From Paracamarosporium sp. OC-R06-R3 (Eukaryota > Ascomycota > Dothideomycetes > Pleosporales > Didymosphaeriaceae), in NCBI GenBank assembly GCA_019828545.1, contig JACVRA010000174.1:62001-126000 (forward strand): a stretch of DNA of 64,000 bases, in the 5' to 3' direction. The notes beneath the pieces were generated by a model. That model did not search any database. It was not told where the DNA came from and saw only the letters and a program-made list of their open reading frames with translations. Position 1 is the first letter of the stretch. Every line of letters starts with the position of its first letter. This document shows, in pieces, positions 18,201 through 29,113 of the stretch. A program made the position numbers and the translations under genes.

Positions 18201-19387
18201 AGGAACGGCAAGCAGAGGATGATTCCTTGGCTGACGAAAAGTGGCAACGGAAACGCCTCAATCTGGCTCGGCTTGCGTTCTACAAGTGGATGCAACAGGT
18301 TCACAAAAAGAGGCGGCTGGCTGAGGCACGTAATCTTCGAGAACGTCGACGGAAGTTGAAGGCTGATGTCGAAGCCGCAAAAAGCTCGGTGGCTAGCTCG
18401 GTGGCTAGCCCACAAGCTTTAGAGGTACAAGCCGTCTCAAGCATTCCTATCGACCGGCCTGTTGCTAGCCACGCGAACCGCCTCAGTAATGGTCATCCTA
18501 GACCACAGATCCAGAAAAAACCCAAGCCAGCCCAGCAGAATGACGAAGCTTCCACCCAATCGAACCGTGACTTCTCAAAGTCATACTACGACGCTCGAGC
18601 GCAACATCACTTACAAAATGAGACGCGTGCAACTGTCGACCGCACTGAAACGGATTACTTCAAGCTACGAGCCATGGGCATCGACCCGAGCAAATTACGG
18701 AAACGAAGCTTCGACTCTGTATCTGACGAAGAGGATAAACCGAAAATAGAGAGCAAGCGCGCCCGCCGCTCTATTGCACCCGTACCTCAGCAAACGTCCG
18801 GGTTCCGGAAATCGTTACCACCCCCTTCAACTGACGAGGAGCGCATGGCTCGTTTCCTAGCCATCAAGAATTCTCTAAGCAAGAATGGCCACGGTTCGTC
18901 TCACTCATTTGATGGCACCCGAACGTTCAACGGAGCGACTAGCCAAGTTATTGCACGAGCTCGAGAGACACTCGCACAGACGATGTCATCGCGACAGTCA
19001 ACACCAGATGTCCCATTTGGGCGCAGTACTGGCACACCGCTCTCTAACGACCGCGCCGCCTACTGGGGACGCCAGAGTCGTTTCGTACCTCAGCATCTCT
19101 ACGGTCAACCAGACGCAATACGTGCCTACCGTGCCCAGATTACTGGAAGGTCTCCAGCGAGTAGTCAGGCTGCAGAAGTCTCTCCAGACATCTACTTAGA
19201 AAAGATCCCCGATCCTCCCAACTTTCTTTCGTCGCCTATCTCAACCCAGAATTCATACCAGCCCTTGGCCTCTACACAGCAGTCATTTGGGGCTGAGTCT
19301 GTAGTCACTGTCGATGATGATGTTGGTGGAGAGGACGACGGTGAAGGCGATGTTGAAGGATGGGATGGGGTCGGTGAGGACGAGGGA

Positions 19388-19422
<35 letters not shown>

Positions 19423-19567
19423 AGAGCAAGAGGATTACTATTCCGAAGACGAAGAGGAGGAATATTCGGAGGAAGACGAAGAAGAGGAAGAAGAAAAAGA
19501 AGAAGAAGTGCCTTTTGGGCAGAAGCCCGGCGGCACTGAGGACGACGCGATCGAGCTCTCCGACTAG
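15272..19567 (+). CDS. SAC3: SAC3/GANP-family mRNA export factor
   Basis: Scaffold of the TREX-2 complex, which couples transcription to mRNA export at the nuclear pore. Model: exons 15272-15501, 15555-15633, 15681-15809, 15857-16168, 16214-19567, 1,367 residues. N-terminal RGG-rich tail (GGRGRGRGG). SAC3/GANP domain about 180-495, beginning LCKDLCPELERVRRIV and including DLRTPETL and WIWDRSRAVR. A region about 565-775 is rich in F-G and GF/TGF motifs, as expected for pore contact. A charged coiled coil with repeated AEE-RR/EEQRR units follows (about 784-883). The C-terminus is an almost unbroken acidic run closing with EDDAIELSD. Introns 3 and 4 are strong (TACTAAT and CTAAC branches). Intron 1 is uncertain and intron 2 uses an atypical GTCGAT donor, so the stretch 15500-15680 deserves transcript checking. 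Confidence 0.88.
19380..19512 (+). repeat. GAA/GAG-rich coding tract (poly-Glu)
   Basis: A purine-only trinucleotide-rich tract encodes the acidic tail of SAC3 with runs of more than ten Glu codons. It is a slippage-prone simple repeat inside the gene. Confidence 0.8.
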
Positions 19568-22124
19568 CCCGCATGCCTTCGCCATCCGACATGCTCGGCA
19601 ACGCGGAGCTTTTCCTACAACCCATTTGTATATACCTGATGCCTTGCACCGGGATCGAAGGATACGTGTTTGTTGATCTTTTATTTACATCATCTGCATA
19701 GCGGCGGCGTTTTGGGACGGCTCACGGCAGTGGTTGGTTGCATGATAGGAGGTGTTTTCTATTCCTTTCTGCGAAAGAAAAACGGTTATGATACCCCCGT
19801 CGTTGAAAGTAGAATAGATGTGAAACGAGACACTGTATATTAGTCTTAGGACGATGAGAAATATGCATGTGGAATTCGATGTGTGTTGTGCGGTACTTGT
19901 TGTTTGTCAATCAATCATGTGAGGATTTGATTGTATCCCAGTATGATTGGATTAGATATTGCTATCATGAATATCCCACATACAGACTTCTACCCTAGAG
20001 GTCTCCAGAACAGCGATCTTCCTATCCCGTCCACCTACGACCTACGACCTACGTACCTACTATCCAAATCCCACCTACGCACCGCATACCCCCCGTTCAC
20101 CCCACAGCACCAATCCCCTCTGCCGCACTCACCTACCTAGCACACCGCACCACACCACACGCTTCCCAGCGCCCTCCCCATGCACGACACTCACCCACGG
20201 ACCGAGCACCACACTACACACCGCCTTACCGCGGGACCTACGAAATAACCGCTGCACAGTGCATCCACACGTACGTGCATGCATATCGTCCCGAGCGCTA
20301 GTCGCGATCCCCAGGTGTGGTCGTGTGCCTGGGATTCGTCTGGCTTTGTTCCTGGGGCAAGTCTGGTTGGGATGAATATGGGTGGCTTTTGTCCTCGTAC
20401 TACGTACTGTAGTGTACAGCTTGTATGTAGGCTCCTTTCCGCTGGTGATGTGCGGTTGGTTGGTTAAGGGGATGGATAGTTGATTGGTGCGACTAACGTG
20501 GTAGAATGAATGGTATGGAATGGGCGTGCGCTAGCGGGACGGCGCATGAGTGCCGGAGATAGATGGGAGAGTGTTAGTCGCCGGGTTGGCGGCGGGAGTT
20601 TGACGTGGTGTTGGTGTCGATACACTGTAGGGCTTGTACGTAGCAGGGGAGAAGGGTGTGCATGTGTTGGCGGAAAAAGCAAGGTGCGTTACACGCGAGA
20701 CAGCGAGTGGGGCGTCTCACGTGAAGCGTCTCAGACAGTATGTTTGCTTTTCGCGTTTATCCCGCATCGTGGTGTACGGTGCGAGGCTGTGGATGGATGG
20801 AGGGTGTGTGTGACGGGGCGTGACGTGACATGTCATGACATGATATGGCATGGCATGATAAAGAAGGATATGGTACATAGGTACGCACGTCGGATAGCTG
20901 TGTATGTGTTTCACAGCGTGACTAGGTACCGGCCCGACGCTGTCCTACCTGCATGCAACTCAGGGCTCACACCGTTTGATGAGAGTACGCGATTTCGCTC
21001 GCCCTGCGACCCGGTTCGCGGAAGAGATTGTCAATCGAGATCGCGATAGATCGCATTGCAGGTCGCTAGTTAGGAGATGCTTCCGGTTCCGCGCATGCGT
21101 CCTGCTCGCCGCGTTTGAGGGGCGGGCGCTGAGTGATGGATGGATCTCTGTTGTTGTTGATGTGACAGGACGAAAAGCGTAATTGGTGCGAGACTTACAA
21201 GGGTTCCCAGACAGATCCTACCTGTCAAAGATGCCCCCATATTTGCGCTGAATCACGTGCGGAACATGGCGTTGGTTGCATATGGATGAATGGATAGATG
21301 GATGTAATGCCGTGTTGCACGCCGTACGCTCCGCGGTGCGATTTCCCGTGGCGATGTCCCCTTCGAGGCGCCCTGCAGCATCGCGGGAGTGTTCTGCATG
21401 GAGTCCAGATGCCGTCCCACATCGTCGCCACCCTGCCAGTGCAGAATGACGCCGCACGCCGTGGCTTGCTGTCAGGCGCCGCCGTGCCACGCATGGATAG
21501 ACAGTGGGCGTCTTGCTCGCCACGCCATGCATATCCTATTTTCCACCGATCACAATCGTTGATCTTCGTATCACGCGCGAACGGTGAGCCCCGGAACCGG
21601 CTGGTGGTCCACGCTGCAGGCGCGTCTGCGCTGTGGAACACTCACCATTTCCCGTCGGGCGGCAGTCGAAGCGAATCCGTCACGCACGTTGCACCGTTTG
21701 GGCAACGTAGGTGATTTGGCGGTGAATTTTGCAGAGTGTATCGAAGAACCAGGTGTTGGTCGACAATGCTTCTAAACTGTGGGTCTCGACGTTGTTTGGA
21801 TGGCATTCGGGTCCGAAATTGACGGTCAGTCTAGACATGCAAGCCACACTATAGAGATCAAGTTAGGAAAATGAGAAGGAGCGCATTGGGGAGGCGGGAG
21901 AATGAAAGTAAACGCATGGGTATCATTGCTACCAAGCGGCTATCCTAATTTCTCGGCCAATGCAACACCTTGCAGTGGACATAGAAGCCTCACATTAGGC
22001 CCGCCTTGGAGTTACAAAAGATGTCCTGAATTAACCATACAGGCACCTGCCAATTCATGAATCATTACAACCGGTATCCAATTATGCAAAGAATGTATAT
22101 GTGGCTGGATACGGATAGGTCTTC
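19568..22124. other. Long intergenic region, no gene seen
   Basis: Contains a pyrimidine/CA-rich stretch (about 20030-20240) with short CCTACGA repeats and an imperfect CATGACATGATATGG-like repeat near 20820-20870. Overlapping frames at 20510-21714 on both strands show no domain or splice structure and are treated as chance. Confidence 0.4.
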
Positions 22125-23992
22125 TTAGCGTGGCTTGACTGCAGGAAAGAATCGTGGGCCCGAATATCCGTAGAACTGAACGCTCTCGATGTCGATGTTG
22201 CCGTCATGTGTCGGACTCCAAAGCTTCAGCAGAACGTGTTTTCCAGAGCTGGTGAAACGTTAGTGAGTATTATTTTAAACAAAGCGAGTGAGGCTTACAT
22301 AGGGGGATGAAATTTGACCGTGATTTTGTTCTTATGCCGCGCGATAAAGAAACGAGCGTTAGGTTGGATGATATCCTCTGATTCTGGCTGACTGTGCTTG
22401 GGTTCGATGCGGCTTGGAGTGCGAAGACGTGTGGCTCTTATGGGATCAATGTTACTATGAATACTCCTCCACCTCTGAGCTTGCTCGTGATAGGTTTGGA
22501 GGCGCGGAGATCCTAGAGGCTCCGCGCGCCGCAGAGTAGCGAGCGGATGTTGGATCAAGTCTTCGCGGTCATCATCGTCCTCACCCTCAGAACGATAGCG
22601 ACTCTCACGCCGAAGTCGGTCTGCCATTATTGCAGCGGAGGGTAATGACTCGCTCTCCTCTGAATCCTCAGGCTCACTCTCCATCGTAGTCGTAAATGGC
22701 GGTGGTGTGGGGGCAGAGACACCCGCTGCGTTGGAATCTCCCTCTTCAATGTGGTAAGGACATTCGTTAGCAACATCGTCCTCGTCCGCACTCTGTTGCT
22801 CATCGCGATAGTCGCGAGTTACTCGTGGTGGACCCGTGGGTCTGGAATGACGGCCACGGAGCCTCATACTCCTGACTCTTTCTGCCAGGGCCTGGCGGGA
22901 CCGCTCCCAGACTGCCTCATCTAGTATCGCTTCTTGGAACGAGATTAGCTCGTCCTCCTCACCTGCAGGGAGGCTTGAGGATGGGGACGGCGGCGAGATA
23001 TTCGACTCATGCGGACTGTACTCAATCTCGTATGCTGATGTCCCAGAGAGAAGCTTTTCGGGAGACATGGCCACGAATATCAGGCCTTCTTGCACGGGAG
23101 CAGTGAACCCTCGATCCGGAGCGCGAATGACCACCTTCTCCAAACAGAAAGGCATTTCGCCAATGTGCCTAAGCAACAGATTGCACCTCCCGCTCTGGCT
23201 ACAGTATACGCTCTTGTCATTGCTCAGTACGTTCTGGACCCTGTATAGGGAGCTGTCCCTGTCGTATTCACCACCGTCGCAGCTGACTACCTCCATTCGG
23301 AGCCGTCCACGAGCCACCTGTCCCTTGTAGCCGTACTTGAAACCATCATACTCGGAAACCGGCCTGGCCGGATGATCGAGTTTCCTTTTCTTTGCCAGCC
23401 TGCCGGGACCGCTTGGCGGGCTGCGCTCTCGACGATTGGGGTTGGGGGCGTTGAACGAGTTCAGCGGGAAGTCGCTCAAAGAGTCGAGCACATCGGTGGC
23501 GGGGTCCTCAATGACGGAGCGGGCGTCTCTCACACGTTGGTGGGCGCGACGAAGGTAGCGCTCGCTTGGAGTAGCACTCAGGCGGCCAGGCTCGCGCTCA
23601 GCATGACGAGGGACCCGGGCGGTGCGGGCAGCGGGTCGGCGTCGCGAGGAAGTGTCTCTTGCTGTTTGTGGACGTCTTTGCGGGGCTCCGTCTTCGTCGT
23701 CGGTAGCGGGCTGTTGGACGTGTTGGTTCAGGAATTCGGTGAGCTGGTTCACGCGCGAGCGAGGGGATGTCCGTGATCGTGCATTAGGCGGCGGGGAGGC
23801 TGAAGCTTGGGGAAAGTCAAAGTCGCCCGTGGCAAAAGGAAAGTCGGGGGGTGGGGGCGGCGGCGACGGCGAGGTTGGCTGGGTTCTCGGCATGGGGGGT
23901 GTTGAGCCTTCGGTTGGCGTAGGAGGCGTGGTGAAGGAGAACTGTCGGTCCGTCCAAGTGACATCGGCGTGCCTCACTGGCGCACCCCACAT
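22125..23992 (-). CDS. Conserved fungal protein of unknown function, beta-rich core
   Basis: I do not recognise a named function. Two exons on the minus strand, 23992-22299 and 22248-22125, with a 50-base intron; 605 residues. The N-terminal third is disordered, rich in Pro, Arg and Ser. A conserved-looking core (about 217-327) runs GFKYGYKGQVARGRL, MEVVSCDGG, SNDKSVYCSQSGRCNLLLRH, VVIRAPDRGFTAPVQEG. A second disordered acidic part follows. The C-terminal segment (NKITVKFHPP, then HVLLKLWSPT, NIDIESVQFYGYSGPRFFP) has the alternating pattern of strands and could complete a galactose-binding-like beta sandwich together with the core; that fold is inference. KKRKLDH near 205 is a possible nuclear signal. 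It is divergent from AOS1 with about 145 bases between starts. Confidence 0.7.
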
Positions 23993-24137
23993 CGGCCCGT
24001 GCGTTGCGGCTCAACTGCCTCACCTCTGGAGCTCTTGCGGCCGCCATGGCCAATTCCCCTGCAACTGCATCCTTCTCGCCGTAAACTTCTCCTCGCCCGC
24101 TTGTCGCGTCCTGCCCTTTCTCGCTGCGCTCAGCAAC
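23993..24137. promoter_or_regulatory. Compact bidirectional promoter region
   Basis: Only 145 bases separate the start codons of the minus-strand 605-residue protein and the plus-strand AOS1 gene, so both promoters and leaders must overlap here. No TATA box is visible. Confidence 0.5.
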
Positions 24138-25478
24138 ATGGCCGCGCCTGCTGCTGCCACCAACGGCGAAGCCACCTTCCCTGCGCCAGATGCCGCCGGC
24201 GAGCTTGTGGCAGCCATTGCTCAGGCAGAGACCGTGTCTGCAGGTACAGTTACAGCCGCCGTCGCGCAGCCCAATTGCTGACCATGGCAGACGAGATTGC
24301 CCTCTACGACCGCCAGATCCGCCTCTGGGGCCTCGAGGCCCAGAACCGGTGAGCAGCGCGCCTTGGACCACCAAAACACCCGCTGACAACGTAGAATTCG
24401 CAATGCGAACATTCTCCTCGTCTCCGTCAAGGCCCTCGCCAACGAGATCGCAAAGAACCTGGTGTTGGCAGGCATCGGCTCAATCACGCTCGCCGACCAC
24501 GAGGTCGTCACCGAGGAAGACCTCGGCGCACAGTTCTTCATCAGCGAGGCCGACGTGGGCAAGAATGTGAGAGCGTCTGGCTATAAACATTCTGTACAAT
24601 CTAACATTATCCAGCGCGCTGAAGCAGCAGCTCGCGAAGTCCAGAAGCTCAATCCCCGCGTCAAGGTCAACGTCCTCACCCACGATGTTTCAAAAGAGAC
24701 GGATACTGGCTTCTTCACGCCCTTCGACATGATCATTGTCACCGATTCCGACTTCATCGCGCTGACCAACATGAATGGTTGCGCTCGGATTGCAAATCGT
24801 CCCTTCTATGCAGGAGGCAGCCACGGCATGTACGGATACATTTTCGCAGATCTAGGACAGCATGATTTCGTCATAGAAAGGGAGGTCTCCAGGAAGACGG
24901 AACTCAAAGCGGAATCGGCGACGCGATCCGTAACCGGCGTCCAGTTTAAAAAGGAGAATGGTAAAAACATCGAGCTGGTCACGAAGCGCGAGCTATACAC
25001 CCCATTGCTACTATCCAATACGTCCCCTCTTGCGCCGGAGCTGCAGGGAAACACTCGCAAGCTGAAGAAGGTACATCCTCTCTTGACATGCATCCGCGCG
25101 CTATGGGAGTGGCAGCGACAAGGTCGTGGCAACGACCCAACGCGTAGCCAGGCAGAGCTGGCATCCTTCACCGCTTCCGCTTTGGACAGACACAAAGAGC
25201 TCACTCTCCCGCCTGAGACCCTTACGGCCGACTTTTTGAAGAGCTTCCTAGGTAACCTCAACAGCGAGATCGCACCGGTCACAGCATACCTTGGCGGACA
25301 ACTGGCTCAGGATGTCATCAATGTTCTCGGCAAACGAGAGCAACCCATCCAGAACCTTATGTTGTTCGACGGCGAGGATAGCTCGGGACCAGTGTATGCT
25401 CTCCATCCCATCTTCGTGACCAACCCCGTCCCACCTATTGCCCCTTTGCCTGTCGATGCGCCTATCGTGCTCGCTTAA
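24138..25478 (+). CDS. AOS1: SUMO-activating enzyme subunit 1 (AOS1/SAE1)
   Basis: Non-catalytic half of the SUMO E1, which with UBA2 adenylates SUMO; nuclear. Exons 24138-24243, 24291-24348, 24395-24566, 24615-25478; 399 residues. The ThiF/UBA fold is evident: DEIALYDRQIRLWG at the start, NILLVSVKALANEIAKNLVLAG (part of the nucleotide-binding fold), DLGAQFF, and the C-terminal TAYLGGQLAQDVINVLGK. A Met at 24284 would also give a good start (MADEIAL), but the exon from 24138 joins in frame through a 47-base intron with a CTGAC branch and yields ...TVSADEIALYDRQ, matching the N-terminal extension expected of fungal AOS1. As expected of this subunit there is no catalytic-cysteine domain. The third intron is 48 bases without an in-frame stop. 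Confidence 0.92.
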
Positions 25479-26006
25479 AGGGTTGCTGATTGGTGTAGAT
25501 ATTCTATCTCGAACCGAGACACGGACCAGCTTGCAATTATTGCAGATTCGGACTCGGTGTTCAGAGCGTTACTTCTAAGTATGTTCTGAGAGAAGTTGGT
25601 ACTTCTTTTGCCATTTGAGATGGAGTACACGGTTATCAGAGATACCCATATTATCAGCGTGCATCCGCAGAAACCGAACATTCGGCGTCATATTGAGCAC
25701 CAATCGCAGTATTGACTCATTTTCGACGACCGTAATATCATCAAGGAACAAGGTTTTCTAACCTTTAGTACGGTGCTGCATCTGGTCGATACAACTTTAC
25801 GTCCTTTTGCGTTCATGCGACTGCTTCAAAGCAGTGCTTCAGCATTACGACAGCCACAAGTCACCGCTCAATGCAGGTTTCTAAGGCCAAAATAATGCTT
25901 TATTGTTCTGCCGGTCGTCTAATCCCTGGCCATATGCTTTGACTCAATACAGCAAGCCACGCTTGCTAGCTAGTGCAATAATCAATTAGACATCATCTTC
26001 AAGGTC
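25479..26006. other. Convergent 3' intergenic region
   Basis: Lies between the 3' ends of AOS1 (plus) and PBN1 (minus). It should hold both transcript ends. No coding signal was seen. Confidence 0.45.
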
Positions 26007-27598
26007 TCACTGCTTCTTCTTGTCCTTCATCTCCGTACTGTTCTTGCCCGAAGCGCCTCCAAACAGCACCCAACACAGTCCCAGGAACGCCAACACGACC
26101 ACCCCGATCGTGCCCGTCTCCACCCAGGCCGCCGCTCGCGTATCCAACACCGGCACATCAATCCACGATACCAGGCTTCCAGTCCCATTGCCGCTCTCCG
26201 CAGGCGGAACATGCATGAACCGCACTCCCTCTCCAAATGCCCCTTCATATCCTAGATTTCTGCGATCAAACGGATTCCCAGCCCCACCCTGTTCGGCATC
26301 GCAAGCCCAGAAAACAACCGGCCACGGGACAGGAACACGTGTGTGAGAGGAGGCAGTGGCAGGAAGGTACCGCAGGTGCACGGGGATCGTAACATTCCAG
26401 TCGCCGTTCCCATTCCCTTTCTCCTTCCCACTATCTCCCTCTCCCGCTGGGACCGCCAATTCGAATAGAGCAGCGCTTCCCCACTGCGGGACGACCCAGT
26501 CTGGGGCCTCCAGATCCGTGGCCCCGGATACGTGGTGCAGAGAAACGAGGTTATGCGCAGAGAGGAAGAGTGGGTCGCTGAATTGGTACTTGTCTATGAA
26601 GAGGTACGAGGGGAACGTGAGGTGCGTGTGGAGACGACATGTTGGGTCCGGCGGTGTGAGGTGCGCGGAGGGGAAGCTGAGCGTTAGAGTAGGGTGGAGG
26701 CCGGTGGGGTGTGCGAAGCGCGAAGTGTATGTTAATGCGGTGGATGGGAGGGGGTAATGTCTTGTGGGGGTTTGGAAACGCGTGGGCTTGGGCGCCGTGT
26801 CGCGGCCTAGGACTGTGAGGAAGCCGCCGAAGGCTATGTCTTCGGGGTCGGGATTCGGTTCATGGGTGAGGACGCCGACTTCGGTTTTTTGCGAGGCGCG
26901 TGGGGCGCGGATGCGGTCTGTCCAGCCTGTGGGTGGGGAGTCCCAGAATGCGGTGATGTAGAGGGTTGAGGTGGTGAGGGAGAAGTCGAAATCGAAGTAG
27001 GATGCGTTTGATAGCGATTCTGCTGCTTCTTCGCAGTTTGGCTCACCCGACAAGGGGCAGATTTGGGTTTTGATGTAGGAGATAAGATGCGTCAATGTTG
27101 GGAGGTACGAATAGTATTGCGACATTGCGTCTGGCTTTGAGTCTTCCGTCGCATAGAAAAGTGTCGTTGCTGCTTCTTCTGCATCCGGAGCATGCGAGCA
27201 TTTTAGGTCTAGGTCGAAAGCTGCCCACAGGAGGCCGCAAAGCTGTCCGGGATATTTCTTATGTGGCTCGAAGAGGACGTGTAGGCCTGGCGTGACACGT
27301 GATGTAAATGGTGGGACAGCTGTGTATGGCTTCGGGGAGGCCCATTTGATGTGTAGTTGTTTCCATAATTTCAGCGTATTTCGTGGCTGCAAGGTATCAG
27401 TAAGTGCCTGCTTTGGACTCGGGAGGTGAGTTTAGGTGTTTGCAGTACAATTTCTGGTAGTTCGTCTAGGCTTAAGGTAAGGCGGTGTTCCTTAACAGCT
27501 TCGACGCCTTTCAACAAGAGCGATCCATCACTGACTTCGAGCTTCTCCGGTGTGAAAGAGTCGGGGTCTTTGACCAGGTACGTTATTCGCTGTTTCAT
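26007..27598 (-). CDS. PBN1: PBN1/PIG-X, GPI-mannosyltransferase I accessory subunit
   Basis: ER membrane protein needed with GPI14 for the first mannose addition in GPI-anchor synthesis. Exons 27598-27449 and 27386-26007, 62-base intron, 509 residues. Recognised from the family opening (M-K-Q-R-I-T-Y-L-V ... DPDSFTP), LTLSLDELPEI, HIKWASPKPY, PFTSRVTPGLHVLF, the luminal PIG-X-like body with HYPLPSTALTYTSRF and CRLHTHLTFPSYLFIDKYQF, and one hydrophobic helix near the C-terminus (GTIGVVVLAFLGLCWVLF). The last four residues, KKKQ, fit the KKXX dilysine ER-retrieval signal. The start at 27598 was preferred to the upstream in-frame Met at 27676 because the extra residues look non-conserved. Its start is 299 bases from the divergent SARAF gene. 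Confidence 0.85.
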
Positions 27599-27897
27599 TG
27601 TTGATGTTAACGTTGCTTTCTGTCGAAACAGCATGCACATGTGCACGCGTTCACGCGATCTGGTAACGTACGCCACGCTAACCTCATTCAGCTATAGAAT
27701 ACAATCAGTCTCGCTCCCGCCAATGACGAACGCCAAGCCGCCCGCTTTCACAGCTCGCCACGGTCACGAACACTGTAGCCTTGCACCGTTGAACCCGCAC
27801 AACGTGTCCTTTGCGCGTCTCGCCACGCATGGCTTTATAGGACAAGCTTCTTTACTAGGATTCCGACCTTTCAATCCTTCGAAGCGTGCAAGTCACG
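27599..27897. promoter_or_regulatory. Shared divergent promoter of PBN1 and SARAF-like gene
   Basis: A 299-base gap separates two divergent start codons of ER membrane proteins. Co-regulation is possible but not shown by any motif I can identify. Confidence 0.45.
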
Positions 27898-28881
27898 ATG
27901 CACTACATCAACTTCCTCTACACGGCGCTGCTAGCCGCCACCGCGCTCCTCGAACCAACCTCTGCCCTCCGCTCCGACAAAGTCAAGCTCTCAAAGATTC
28001 AGAGCCTTACTCTACGCAAAGACCAGCAAACCTCCCATCGCCGTGTTTCCGCAATTCCACAGCTCAAATGTATCGGCGGTTCCGCGCGTGGCCTTTACGA
28101 TGTGGATGTTATGCGCTGTAAAAACAGCGGCTCGGACTACGACGAAGAGGCAATCCAGTGGACGTGCACCGCCTCCGTTCCTGAAGAATTCAAACTGGGA
28201 TCTACAGATGTGATATGCGAAGGGTACGATTACCCTGAAGACCCATACATCTTGAAGGGCAGCTGTGGTGTCGAGTACAGGCTCGTGTTAACGGAGAAGG
28301 GAGAAGAGAAGTATGGTAGAGGTGGAAAGAGACCGTGGCATGGAGGTGGCGATGATGATGCGGGAGAGCATGAGAAGACGATGGGTGACAAGGTTGTCGC
28401 CGCTGTGTTCTGGATGATCTTTATCGGAGTGGCGGGCTGGATTGTGTACAATGCGGTGAGGAACTGGGCGACGGGACAAGGTGGCGCTGGAGCTGGAGGT
28501 GCGGGTGGGAACCGTCCAGGTTGGGGAGGTGGTGGCGGCGGTGGATGGGGAGGATATGGTGGAAACGACGATGATCCGCCTCCGCCGTATGACTGGCGCC
28601 CTGGTCAAGGGCAGAACTATAAGCGGTCGTACGGAAGCACGAATAACGAGGGTTGGAGACCTGGTTTCTGGTCTGGTGCTCTTGGTGGAGCGGCTGCTGG
28701 ATACGCAGCGGGTCGAGCAGGCGGCAGGAGTAATAATCAGACTACTGGCTCTGGCTGGGGAAACAGTGGATGGAACAACGGTGAGGGTAGCTCACGGTCG
28801 TCATCTGGATCCTCGAGCTCACCCAGCTACTCATCCACGCGTCACGAGAGCACCGGTTTTGGCTCGACTTCGCGCAGATAG
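27898..28881 (+). CDS. SARAF/TMEM66-like ER membrane protein
   Basis: Homologue of the store-operated calcium entry-associated regulatory factor, a single-span ER protein. 327 residues, no intron. Signal peptide about 1-25 (FLYTALLAATALLEPTSA), a Cys-containing luminal domain with QLKCIGGSARGLYDVDVMRC, IQWTCTA, DVICEGYDYPEDPYILKGSC and VEYRLVLTEKG, then one membrane helix about 168-190 (FWMIFIGVAGWIVYNAV), then a cytosolic tail rich in Gly, Ser, Trp and Asn with a DDDPPPPYDW motif. The start at 27898 places the signal peptide at the very N-terminus. In animals the family slows refilling of calcium stores; fungi lack a clear STIM/Orai pair, so the fungal role is unsettled. Confidence 0.88.
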   Translation: MHYINFLYTALLAATALLEPTSALRSDKVKLSKIQSLTLRKDQQTSHRRVSAIPQLKCIGGSARGLYDVDVMRCKNSGSDYDEEAIQWTCTASVPEEFKLGSTDVICEGYDYPEDPYILKGSCGVEYRLVLTEKGEEKYGRGGKRPWHGGGDDDAGEHEKTMGDKVVAAVFWMIFIGVAGWIVYNAVRNWATGQGGAGAGGAGGNRPGWGGGGGGGWGGYGGNDDDPPPPYDWRPGQGQNYKRSYGSTNNEGWRPGFWSGALGGAAAGYAAGRAGGRSNNQTTGSGWGNSGWNNGEGSSRSSSGSSSSPSYSSTRHESTGFGSTSRR

Positions 28882-29113
28882 TTGATAGTCTCCTTTTTGG
28901 TTTGAAATTGATACCCACTCTGTAATGCTCATACATGTTCACGCATATATATTGGAAATTACCATCAGGGCTAGAGGACGAATTGCACGCCCTATCATAC
29001 CCGCAACTTTTAAACGCCATTCCCATTGGTTGGTCTTCCTGTTCTTTGAGACCGCATCACGCCTGAAAGTGCAGAATAAACACTCAACCCCTATTCTCGC
29101 ATCGTAGGTTCTA

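Noticed and set aside
20510..21714. Overlapping frames of 138-179 codons on both strands
   Set aside because: Competing frames on both strands with no family features; the translations are compositionally random.
27426..28121. 231-codon plus-strand frame overlapping PBN1 exon 1 and the SARAF gene
   Set aside because: It is antisense to PBN1 and in a different frame from SARAF; both of those have clear family support.
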